A DNA stretch of 5,105 nt, taken from assembly GCA_031255035.1 (NCBI GenBank), contig JAIRTI010000138.1:1-5105 (forward strand), given 5' to 3'. Shown here one piece after another: positions 1-5,105 of this stretch (position 1 is the first letter of the stretch; each line of letters starts with the position of its first letter). The notes beneath the pieces were generated by a model that was not told where the DNA came from, made no database searches, and saw only the letters and a list, made by a program, of their open reading frames with translations. The stretch is from Desulfovibrio sp. Its GTDB lineage: Bacteria > Desulfobacterota > Desulfovibrionia > Desulfovibrionales > Desulfovibrionaceae. Made by a program: the position numbers and the translations under genes.

Positions 1-348
1 GGCGGAGTTCCCGTTGAGGTTATAGCCGCCCGCCACCGAGTAGTTGCCCACATTGCCTTGTGTTTTGAGTACGATGCCTTCAATGACTTCATCGCCGCCG
101 CCGCCTTTTACAATGAGGCCTTTATCAGCACCGAAGGGGTCGGTTGCAAGGACATCACCCGACTCGGCATCTAGCCATTCTGGTTGTTCTTCGGGAATAC
201 CATAATACTCAGGATTATAAAACTGCACATTGCGGAAGTCGTCATCAGGATAAGCCCAAGCGCCGCCGGGCAGGGCCGGCAGGAGCAGAAGCGCCGCCGC
301 GAAAAGGCCTAAACTCTTCAGAAAATTATGGTTTGTCGTTCTTTTCAT
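1..348 (-). CDS. Exported protein, N-terminal fragment (possible autotransporter passenger)
   Basis: This is the first 116 codons of a gene that runs off the left edge with no stop. The start is the ATG at 348-346, preceded by a GGGGGTGA ribosome-binding site (360-353) with a 4-base spacer. The product begins with a textbook Sec signal peptide: basic residues MKRTTN, a hydrophobic core around residues 13-26 (LGLFAAALLLLPAL), and a GAWA cleavage site, so cleavage is likely after Ala32. The mature part is acidic and aromatic (YPDDDFRN, FYNPEYYG). It then becomes Gly/Asn-rich (KGGGGDE near 81-87, and NVGNYSVAGGYNLNGNSA at the end). In Desulfovibrio and Bilophila, 'GGY..NGN' segments after a signal peptide are typical of repeat-rich autotransporter passengers with a C-terminal beta-barrel. 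That family call is inference, because the diagnostic part lies outside the window. Codons in the mature region are visibly more AT-rich than in murA or comEC. Export is well supported; the function is not. Confidence 0.72.
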   Translation of the reverse strand, partial: MKRTTNHNFLKSLGLFAAALLLLPALPGGAWAYPDDDFRNVQFYNPEYYGIPEEQPEWLDAESGDVLATDPFGADKGLIVKGGGGDEVIEGIVLKTQGNVGNYSVAGGYNLNGNSA

Positions 349-352
349 GTCG

Positions 353-360
353 TCACCCCC
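353..360 (-). promoter_or_regulatory. Ribosome-binding site of the exported-protein gene
   Basis: On the minus strand this reads GGGGGTGA, one base away from the ideal GGAGGTGA, with the 4-base spacer CGAC before the ATG at 348. It fixes the start of the left-edge gene, together with the signal peptide that begins right at that ATG. Confidence 0.6.
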
Positions 361-405
361 GGCAGAGCGTCAGCGTCCGGCCGAATTTTTTTCAACGCAC
401 TCATC

Positions 406-421
406 TCAATACGTCAATACG
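406..421. repeat. 8-bp tandem duplication (TCAATACG twice)
   Basis: TCAATACG occurs at 406-413 and again directly at 414-421. It lies in the non-coding region upstream of the exported-protein gene, abutting and by one base overlapping the inverted repeat at 421-460. On the coding (minus) strand it reads CGTATTGA twice. It could be a binding half-site or a chance slippage product; two short units cannot decide this. Confidence 0.5.
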
Positions 422-460
422 CTGCCGCAATTTGATATATTTTGACGCCGTTGCCGCAGC
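421..460. promoter_or_regulatory. Imperfect inverted repeat, candidate operator, upstream of the exported-protein gene
   Basis: The left arm GCTGCCGCAA (421-430) matches the reverse complement of the right arm TTGCCGCAGC (451-460) at 9 of 10 positions. The arms enclose a 20-base spacer that contains the AT-rich run GATATATTTTGA. Both arms are GC-rich and stand out in AT-rich surroundings about 75-110 bases upstream of the start at 348. This arrangement would suit a dimeric regulator bound across a promoter, or an imperfect RNA stem in a long leader. Seen: the repeat. Inferred: any regulatory role. A minus-strand TATATC at 439-434 could be a -10 element, but the nearest TTGAAA (469-464) is 24 bases away, which is too far. 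Confidence 0.35.
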
Positions 461-514
461 TCTTTTCAAGACCAGACAACGCCGGCGCCATCCCAAAGAA
501 TCGCTTCCAAATCA

Positions 515-580
515 CAAGAGACAATATATTTTTACCTCGTGAAAAAAAGAACTGCAAGAAAATAATAATTTTTTTTCAAG
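515..580 (-). promoter_or_regulatory. AT-rich segment, possible promoter for the exported-protein gene
   Basis: The segment contains homopolymeric A/T runs (542-548, 569-576) and the minus-strand hexamer TATATT (528-523), which matches the -10 consensus TATAAT at 5 of 6 bases. A TTGCAG at 557-552 sits 23 bases upstream of it, too far for a normal -35; at the usual distance of 17 bases from TTGCAG there is only TAAAAA. No good sigma-70 pair is present, so this is a weak candidate based mainly on composition. If real, it implies an untranslated leader of more than 150 bases that carries the 421-460 inverted repeat. Confidence 0.22.
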
Positions 581-656
581 CGAATCAAGCGCCGCAATAC
601 CCCCTGTCCAGCGCTTGCGCAAATGGCGTGATCTTGTTGCAGCTGTAAGCGAAAGC

Positions 657-739
657 AATGCCTCCGGCGGCCAAAGGGGCGCTGCCCCTTTGGAATCCCC
701 GCCGGGGGAAATGAGTTCCCCCGGACCCCCTCAGTTTGG
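657..739. repeat. GC-rich multi-hairpin repeat, copy 1 (82 of 83 bases identical to 5023-5105)
   Basis: This intergenic element is repeated in the same orientation at the right edge; the single mismatch is G715 against T5081. Its first part folds into a long stem: CCTCCGGCGG (661-670) pairs with CCGCCGGGGG (699-708) with one T-G wobble, and CCAAAGGGGC (671-680) pairs perfectly with GCCCCTTTGG (684-693) around a GCT loop, leaving AATCC (694-698) bulged. A second hairpin pairs GGGGGAA (704-710) with TTCCCCC (716-722) and competes with the first for 704-708. Neither stem is followed by a T-run on either strand, so it is not a classic terminator. It contains no convincing coding sequence. I associate such repeats with REP/BIME-like dispersed elements of Desulfovibrio genomes, but only two copies are visible here. 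Confidence 0.9.
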
Positions 740-757
740 GTTCCGGCTGCGCGCAGC
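721..757. repeat. Hairpin plus 12-bp palindrome at the right side of repeat copy 1
   Basis: CCGGACCC (721-728) pairs with GGGTTCCGG (738-746), leaving one bulged T at 741 and the loop CCTCAGTTT. It is followed directly by the perfect palindrome GCTGCGCGCAGC (746-757). The hairpin begins inside the shared 83 bp and ends beyond it, so the repeat unit is probably longer than 83 bp. Copy 2 cannot confirm this because the window stops at the equivalent of base 739. Confidence 0.45.
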
Positions 758-819
758 AACAGGGGTGCCACTATCAGCCACCCAATCGCCGGGTCCAGGG
801 CCGGCCAGGTCCTGGCGGG

Positions 820-836
820 TGTGGGCAGAGCCCACA
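820..836. terminator. Perfect 7-bp hairpin 25 bases after comEC, possible 3'-end structure
   Basis: TGTGGGC (820-826) and GCCCACA (830-836) form a perfect stem with the loop AGA, starting 25 bases past the comEC stop. On the transcribed minus strand it is not followed by a run of T, so intrinsic termination is doubtful. It may protect the mRNA end or assist Rho-dependent termination. A second short palindrome (GCCAGG T CCTGGC, 804-816) lies just beyond it. Confidence 0.3.
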
Positions 837-861
837 TGCGATCAACTTGGCTTCGACAAAA

Positions 862-3573
862 TTAGAATTGCCGCTGTCTTGCCGGACGGACCAGGGGCGC
901 GGCGGACGCGGAGCGCCAGACAAGGCGGATCTGCCCCGATTCGGCGGTGGTCAGCAGGGGGATGCGTCGTTCGCGCAGAGAGCGGCGCACGTTGGCGGAC
1001 GGAAAGCCCCATTGGTTGCCGTAGCCGCACGAGGCCAGGGCCAATGACGGCCCGGCCGCGTCGTAAAAGGCCGGAACATGGCTGCTGGCCGCGCCATGGT
1101 GCGGCAGCACAAGGACCCGCGCCTCAAGCGGCGCGCCCTGCGCCAGCAGCGCCGACAGGGTGGGGCTTTCGGCGTCGCCGCACAGCAGGGCCAGGGGTTT
1201 TCCCCGCCAGACAAGGCGCATGACGAGCGACGCGTTGTTGCCCTTCTCCCCTCCTTTGCCGTGGCCCTTGAATTCGTCCGCGACATGCTCCGGCGGCCAG
1301 ATCACCTCAAGGCGCAATGACGGCGCAAGTTCCAGCGCGTCTCCGGCCGCGAGGCGCTCGGGAACAAGCCCGGAACCGGCCAGGGCCCTGGCCTCGCGGG
1401 CGGCCAGGGCGCCGGTGGCGCTGTCGCCGTTGGTAAGGTAGCGGCCCACGGCGAAGTGTTCCAGTATATAAATGAGCCCGGCCAGGTGGTCCGTGTCCGG
1501 ATGGCTGTTGATGACGGCCTCAAGGCGCGGCAGGGCGTTTTCGGTCAGAACCGGCGCCACCAGGGCCTTGCCCGCGTCAAAGGTGGCCGAGGCGAAGCCG
1601 CCGCCGTCCACAAGAACGCGGCCGTGGGGCGTCGCTCCGTCGAGGCCGGTCCACTCCAGCAGCACGGCCTGACCCTGCCCCACGTCGAGCAGGCGCAGGC
1701 TGACGCCGGTCCGGCGGTTTTCCAGCACAGCCATGGCCGGCGGCAGCAACAGCAGACAGACGGCGGCAATGACGAGCAGGATGTCGCCCTTGAAAAACTC
1801 CGGCCGCTTTTCCGATGCGCCGATCCGCCGGGTCAGCGGCATGGCTATGCCGAGGCAGAGCAGCCAGAACCCGGCGGCGGTCAGCCAATGCGGCCGGGGA
1901 AGAAGCGGGGCCGCGAGCAGGCCGGCCTTGTCCAGCCACAGTAAAAGCCCGAGCAGGGCGTCGCAGGGCAGGGCCGCGCCCTGGAGCATGAAGGCCGCCG
2001 TCGTTTCCAGGCCGAGCGCTGAGGCGAACAGGCCGAGAAAGGCGAGGGGCAGCACGACAAGACTCAGCACCGGCAGCCAGAGGAGGTTGAGCGGAAAAAG
2101 CAGGCCAGAACCGCCGAAGGCCGTTGCCGTCAAGGGAAGGAGAGCGACCTGGATGACCAGGGAAATGCCGGACATCACCACGGCTGCCCGCCATATCCGC
2201 ATTTTCCGGGGCAGAGGCCCCACATGCCGACCTGTTTTGTCCGGCGGGGGAAAAAGCCGGGACGACAGCGCCGTGAGAAAGGGCAGGACCAGGGCGATGG
2301 CGGCGATGCACAAGGCCGACAACTGGAGGCTGAGGTCGAACAGGGACAGAGGGTTGAAGAGCAGCAGCGCGGCCAGGGCCGCGAACAGGCCGCCGATCAG
2401 GACTCTCGGGCGGTTGCTGAGGAGCAGCACGGTCGAAAAAAAGAGCATGGCCGCCGCCCTGAGCAGGGAGACGGGCGCCTGCCCCAGCCAGAGATACAGG
2501 CCGGCAAAGGGCAGGGACAGGAGCAGCGCAAGCTTGGGCCGGGGCATGATCAGCCAGAGACCAGGACGCAGGCGGCCGAGAGCCGAGGCCAGGGCGAACC
2601 CGGCCAGACCAGCGAAGCCCAGGTGCAAACCGGAAAGGGCCAGGCTGTGGGCCAGGGTGGAGCGGGCGAAGAGATCGCTTTGCTCTGGCGTTATGCGGGA
2701 GCGGTCGCCGAAGAGAAGCGCGGGCAAAAGACCGGCCGCCGGAGTGGCCGCGCCCCGGGCGTCCCTGGGCAAGGCGGCTTCGAAGCGTTTTTGCAGTGCC
2801 CTTCGCGCGGAAGCGACCGTGCGGAGCAATCCGGGGTGGAGCAATCCGGGAGGGTCCGCGCCGTTTTTCCGGATCAGGCGGAGATCGGTCCTGCTTCCGC
2901 TCCAGGCCCTGAACCAGACGCCGCGATCATGCCAGTAGCGTTCTATGTCGACCGTGCCCGGATTGCTGAAGGAACGCTGCGGCCTCACGCTCACGGTGGC
3001 CTCCACGACGTCGCCGGCCAGGGGAATAAAGGTCGGGTGGTGCCAGACCCAGGCAATGGCGCCTGGATAGACGCCGTCGCCCGGCAGGGGGGAGGCCCCT
3101 TCCCGGTCCTCTTCGGCATTGGCCGGAGCGGGCAGGCATTGTTCAAGACGGATGCGGATTCTGTCGCCGGGCAGGGCGTCCACGCGGGCGACGCTTCCAC
3201 GAAGGCGTATGGGGTCCGCCGGAAGGATTTCGCCTTGCGCGTTTTCCGCCGGCCAGGCCGCTCTCTCAAGCCAGGCCGGCGCCGGAGGGGGCTCGGGCAG
3301 ACGCAAGGCCGTATACCCGTAAGCGCAGAAAAAGCTCGCCGCCAGGCACAAGACGCGCAAGGGACGGCAAGAGCGGGGCATGTCAAGGAGGAGAATGACG
3401 GCCGCCGTCAGCAGGCCGGGCCAGAAAAAGCGGCAGGCCAGGATGCCGGCCATGGCGGCCAGCAGGCACACTTCGGAAAAGAGCAGAAGGCCGAGGCGGG
3501 AGCGGTTCCCGCCGGAGGTCCGCGCCGTTTCTGGCGGCGCCGTGACGCCGGGCCGCGCCATGACGGACGTCAT
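862..3573 (-). CDS. comEC: ComEC/Rec2 family DNA-uptake channel with C-terminal metallo-beta-lactamase domain
   Basis: This 903-residue protein is complete for a full-length ComEC. The family forms the inner-membrane channel that takes up single-stranded DNA during natural transformation. Three N-terminal membrane segments (about 28-47, 52-64, 72-90) precede a soluble region (about 92-260) matching the DUF4131/OB-fold part. The multi-helix Competence domain (about 280-580) carries the hallmark ALSGLHLG at 312-319. A last membrane segment (597-616) leads to the metallo-beta-lactamase-like domain (about 624-890), with DVGQGQA (630-636), VDGGG (655-659), the metal-binding HPDTDH (691-696), NNASLV (779-784), GD (799-800) and LPHHGA (823-828). 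With the metal motif intact, a nuclease role on the non-transported strand is plausible. The start lies 15 bases after the murA stop. The AGG touching the ATG at 3573 is too close for a normal ribosome-binding site, and the in-frame ATG at 3561 is an alternative, so coupling to murA translation is likely. The stop is TAA at 864-862. Confidence 0.96.
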   Translation of the reverse strand: MTSVMARPGVTAPPETARTSGGNRSRLGLLLFSEVCLLAAMAGILACRFFWPGLLTAAVILLLDMPRSCRPLRVLCLAASFFCAYGYTALRLPEPPPAPAWLERAAWPAENAQGEILPADPIRLRGSVARVDALPGDRIRIRLEQCLPAPANAEEDREGASPLPGDGVYPGAIAWVWHHPTFIPLAGDVVEATVSVRPQRSFSNPGTVDIERYWHDRGVWFRAWSGSRTDLRLIRKNGADPPGLLHPGLLRTVASARRALQKRFEAALPRDARGAATPAAGLLPALLFGDRSRITPEQSDLFARSTLAHSLALSGLHLGFAGLAGFALASALGRLRPGLWLIMPRPKLALLLSLPFAGLYLWLGQAPVSLLRAAAMLFFSTVLLLSNRPRVLIGGLFAALAALLLFNPLSLFDLSLQLSALCIAAIALVLPFLTALSSRLFPPPDKTGRHVGPLPRKMRIWRAAVVMSGISLVIQVALLPLTATAFGGSGLLFPLNLLWLPVLSLVVLPLAFLGLFASALGLETTAAFMLQGAALPCDALLGLLLWLDKAGLLAAPLLPRPHWLTAAGFWLLCLGIAMPLTRRIGASEKRPEFFKGDILLVIAAVCLLLLPPAMAVLENRRTGVSLRLLDVGQGQAVLLEWTGLDGATPHGRVLVDGGGFASATFDAGKALVAPVLTENALPRLEAVINSHPDTDHLAGLIYILEHFAVGRYLTNGDSATGALAAREARALAGSGLVPERLAAGDALELAPSLRLEVIWPPEHVADEFKGHGKGGEKGNNASLVMRLVWRGKPLALLCGDAESPTLSALLAQGAPLEARVLVLPHHGAASSHVPAFYDAAGPSLALASCGYGNQWGFPSANVRRSLRERRIPLLTTAESGQIRLVWRSASAAPLVRPARQRQF
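2823..2850. repeat. In-frame 15-bp tandem duplication within comEC
   Basis: GGAGCAATCCGGG occurs at 2823-2835 and 2838-2850, a period of 15 bases. In the protein it gives PGLLH-PGLLR at residues 242-251, in the linker between the OB-fold-like region and the Competence domain. It keeps the reading frame and probably arose by replication slippage. Confidence 0.6.
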
Positions 3574-3588
3574 CCTGAAAAGACGAGT

Positions 3589-4851
3589 TTAGTCATCCCG
3601 TTCCCGGCGTATGCGCGCGCCCACTTTCTCAAGTTTGTGCTCTATGTGCTCGTAGCCTCTGTCCAGGTGGTAGATGCGCTGGACATGGGTCTGGCCTCTG
3701 GCGGCGAGGCCGGCGATGACCAGTGAGGCGCTGGCCCTGAGGTCCGAGGCCATGACCGGCGCGCCGGCAAGTTCCCGGACGCCGCGAATCACGGCCCGCG
3801 AGCCGGAAAGCCTGATATCCGCGCCCATGCGCATGAGTTCGGGGACGTGCATGAAACGGTTTTCGAAAATGGTCTCTTCAACCGTGCTCGACCCGTCGGC
3901 CAGGGTCATCATGGCCATGATCTGGGCCTGCATGTCCGTGGGAAAGCCGGGGTAAGGGCGGGTCATCATGTCCGCGCCGCGCAAGGGACCGCTGCGGCGC
4001 ACCAGCACGCCGTTTTCATGGGGCTCCAGGGTGACGCCCATTTCGCCCATCTTGGCTATGGCGGCCGTGAGTTCGCCGATGGGGCAGCCCGCGATGTCGC
4101 ATTCCCCGCCGGTAATGGCCGTGGCCGCGAGAAAAGTGCCGGCCTCTATGCGGTCCGGCATGATCGCGTATTCCCCGCCGGCCAGGCCGTTTACGCCGTT
4201 GATGGTGATTTCGTCGCCGCCGTGGCCTTTGATGTCCGCGCCCATGGCCCGTAGAAAATTAGCCAGGTCCGCCACTTCCGGCTCGCGGGCGCAGTTGCGC
4301 AGCACGGTTTGGCCTTCAGCCAGCACGGCGGCCATGATCAGGTGCTCGGTGCCGCCCACGGTGGGAAAGTCAAAGGTGATGTCGGCGCCGCGCAGGCGCT
4401 TGCAACGGCCGTGAATGTAGCCGGAGTCCAGGGTCAGTTCGGCCCCCATTTTTTCCAGGGCTTTGGTGTGCTGCTCCACCGGCCTTGCGCCGATGGCGCA
4501 GCCGCCCGGAAGCGCCACCCTGGCCCGCCCCAGGCGGGCGAGCAGCGGTCCCAGCACCAGCACCGAGGCGCGCATGGTCTTGACCAGGTCATAAGGCGCT
4601 TCGGGGTTGAGCGGGCCGGGCGCCACCCGCACGCTGTTGCCGCCATCGTCGCAAAAGGACGCCTGACGCCCCAGCACCTTGAGCATGGCGTTGGTGGTGT
4701 TGATGTCGCGCAGACGCGGCACGTTATGGAACGTGACCGGATGATCCAGGAGGATGGATGAAAACAGTATGGGCAAGGCCGCGTTCTTCGAGCCGCTGAC
4801 CTGAATCGTGCCGCGCAGGGGGACGCCCCCTTCAATCACAAGCTTTTCCAT
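3589..4851 (-). CDS. murA: UDP-N-acetylglucosamine 1-carboxyvinyltransferase (MurA)
   Basis: This cytoplasmic enzyme transfers enolpyruvate from phosphoenolpyruvate to UDP-N-acetylglucosamine, the first committed step of peptidoglycan synthesis and the target of fosfomycin. The 420-residue length matches the family. It starts with the usual N-terminus MEKLVIEGG and has the conserved [11 protein letters not shown] (Lys22, Asn23), TMRAS (Arg94), and the active-site loop [14 protein letters not shown] with Cys118 (Cys115 in E. coli) and Arg123. Further on are FPTVGGTEH (162-170), [11 protein letters not shown] with Asp306, and HLDRGYEH with Arg398. All key residues are present, and the loop cysteine predicts fosfomycin sensitivity at target level. 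The ATG at 4851 has a GGAGA site upstream. An in-frame ATG at 5040 would add 63 residues without family resemblance, starting inside the repeat, so I reject it. comEC follows after 15 bases, suggesting an operon. The pairing has no obvious functional logic. Confidence 0.98.
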   Translation of the reverse strand: MEKLVIEGGVPLRGTIQVSGSKNAALPILFSSILLDHPVTFHNVPRLRDINTTNAMLKVLGRQASFCDDGGNSVRVAPGPLNPEAPYDLVKTMRASVLVLGPLLARLGRARVALPGGCAIGARPVEQHTKALEKMGAELTLDSGYIHGRCKRLRGADITFDFPTVGGTEHLIMAAVLAEGQTVLRNCAREPEVADLANFLRAMGADIKGHGGDEITINGVNGLAGGEYAIMPDRIEAGTFLAATAITGGECDIAGCPIGELTAAIAKMGEMGVTLEPHENGVLVRRSGPLRGADMMTRPYPGFPTDMQAQIMAMMTLADGSSTVEETIFENRFMHVPELMRMGADIRLSGSRAVIRGVRELAGAPVMASDLRASASLVIAGLAARGQTHVQRIYHLDRGYEHIEHKLEKVGARIRRERDD

Positions 4852-4855
4852 GAAA

Positions 4856-4860
4856 TCTCC
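4856..4860 (-). promoter_or_regulatory. Ribosome-binding site that sets the murA start
   Basis: On the minus strand this reads GGAGA, four bases (TTTC) before the ATG at 4851. It supports that ATG over the longer in-frame start at 5040. Confidence 0.75.
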
Positions 4861-4869
4861 GCATGGGTT

Positions 4870-4936
4870 GCTTCGGACGGCCGCTTCCCGGCGCGCCGCC
4901 GGGACGCTTTCCTGTTGTCTACGGCCTTGCCGAAGC
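4870..4936 (-). promoter_or_regulatory. Nested inverted repeat in the murA 5' leader (candidate RNA structure)
   Basis: The segment upstream of murA can fold into a compound hairpin. The outer stem is GCTTCGG (4870-4876) with CCGAAGC (4930-4936), 7 perfect pairs. After a small AC/TTG internal loop comes a stem of 4879-4884 with 4921-4926, 6 pairs including one G-U in the RNA. Inside it sits a perfect 8-bp hairpin, TCCCGGCG (4886-4893) with CGCCGGGA (4897-4904), loop CGC. The base of the structure ends 18 bases before the murA ATG, leaving GGAGA free. No T-run follows, so it is not an intrinsic terminator, and I do not recognise a known riboswitch. It could stabilise the mRNA or bind a regulator. 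The pairing is seen; the function is inferred. Confidence 0.4.
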
Positions 4937-4994
4937 GCTGTCCAGAGCATATTTTCCCAGCCATGGCTAAAGGGCCTGTCTCTTGACGAAGTAA

Positions 4995-5008
4995 AGCGGC
5001 TTGCCGCT
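4995..5008. other. Short GC hairpin between the right-edge repeat and the murA leader
   Basis: AGCGGC (4995-5000) and GCCGCT (5003-5008) are complementary. On the minus strand the hairpin is followed by TTTACTT, a poor T-tract. It could be a weak terminator for the unseen gene upstream of murA. No clear sigma-70 promoter for murA is visible between here and the start; the best -10-like hexamer on the minus strand is TATGCT (4951-4946), without a good -35 partner. Confidence 0.2.
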
Positions 5009-5022
5009 GACCTGTAAGCTGT

Positions 5023-5105
5023 AATGCCTCCGGCGGCCAAAGGGGCGCTGCCCCTTTGGAATCCCCGCCGGGGGAAATGATTTCCCCCGGACCCCCTCAG
5101 TTTGG
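5023..5105. repeat. GC-rich multi-hairpin repeat, copy 2, cut by the window edge
   Basis: Same orientation as 657-739 with one mismatch (T5081 for G715). The base change completes the second hairpin: GGGGGAAA (5070-5077) pairs perfectly with TTTCCCCC (5081-5088) around TGA, whereas copy 1 has 7 pairs. The long first stem (5027-5074) is identical. To the left, both copies also share CTGTAAGC (643-650 and 5012-5019), separated from the repeat by 6 bases in copy 1 and 3 bases in copy 2. The copy lies upstream of murA, presumably in the 3' region of a neighbouring gene outside the window. Confidence 0.9.

Noticed and set aside
471..500. Possible sigma-54 promoter (minus strand TGGCGC-N5-TTGTC)
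   Set aside because: The TGGC and TTG parts match, but the essential C of the -12 GC is replaced by T.
144..542. Plus-strand frame of 132 residues opposite the exported-protein gene
   Set aside because: It has no recognisable domain, and the minus strand carries a start, ribosome-binding site and signal peptide.
657..739. Repeat copy 1 as a rho-independent terminator of comEC
   Set aside because: The stems are strong but no T-run follows on the minus strand, and the repeat starts more than 120 bases past the stop codon.
615..1223. Plus-strand frame of 202 residues spanning the repeat and the end of comEC
   Set aside because: It crosses the hairpin repeat and the comEC terminus, has low-complexity Arg/Pro/Gly composition and no ribosome-binding site.
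1733..3726. Long plus-strand open frames (401 and 500 residues) opposite comEC and murA
   Set aside because: They are Gly/Arg/Gln-rich shadows of GC-rich genes with no recognisable motif, while the opposite strand encodes clear ComEC and MurA.
4808..5017. Plus-strand frame ending [13 protein letters not shown] just before repeat copy 2, as a possible gene remnant
   Set aside because: The protein-like tail is only about 15 residues; the rest is antisense to murA and its leader with no motif. Probably chance.
4852..5040. 63-residue N-terminal extension of MurA starting at the ATG at 5040
   Set aside because: The family N-terminus begins at 4851 with a good ribosome-binding site; the extension is Arg/Ala-rich, starts inside the repeat and overlaps the nested hairpin.
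657..5105. murA-comEC as cargo of a composite transposon bounded by the direct repeats
   Set aside because: There is no transposase, no inverted termini and no target-site duplication; both genes are housekeeping-type and the repeats look like dispersed intergenic elements.

Overview
The window looks like ordinary chromosome from a GC-rich, Gram-negative deltaproteobacterium, most plausibly of the Desulfovibrio group (Desulfovibrionaceae). This placement is an inference from three things: the protein style, a secreted protein that resembles Desulfovibrio/Bilophila autotransporter passengers, and a GC-rich hairpin repeat of a kind I associate with Desulfovibrio genomes. No rRNA or other strict marker is present. 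I see no tRNA, rRNA, CRISPR array, insertion sequence, transposase or integrase.

All three genes lie on the minus strand, so transcription runs right to left. From right to left: the right edge (5023-5105) is one copy of an 83-bp hairpin repeat, cut by the window end. Next is a non-coding leader (4852-5022) with a nested inverted repeat. murA follows (4851-3589), encoding UDP-N-acetylglucosamine 1-carboxyvinyltransferase, the first committed step of peptidoglycan synthesis. Fifteen bases later comes comEC (3573-862), the inner-membrane DNA-uptake channel with a C-terminal metallo-beta-lactamase-like domain. A gene-free stretch (349-861) contains a second repeat copy (657-739, 82 of 83 bases identical), further GC-rich hairpins, and an AT-rich segment with an imperfect inverted repeat. 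The left edge (348-1) is the 5' part of a gene for an exported protein, with a clear signal peptide and the start of what may be an autotransporter passenger.

murA and comEC are probably co-transcribed, although their functions (cell-wall precursor synthesis and DNA uptake) are not directly linked. The secreted-protein gene has its own long AT-rich upstream region and is probably a separate unit.

I found no convincing undescribed system. The points most worth a second look are the near-identical multi-hairpin repeats that bracket murA-comEC, the structured murA leader, and the inverted repeat upstream of the secreted-protein gene.
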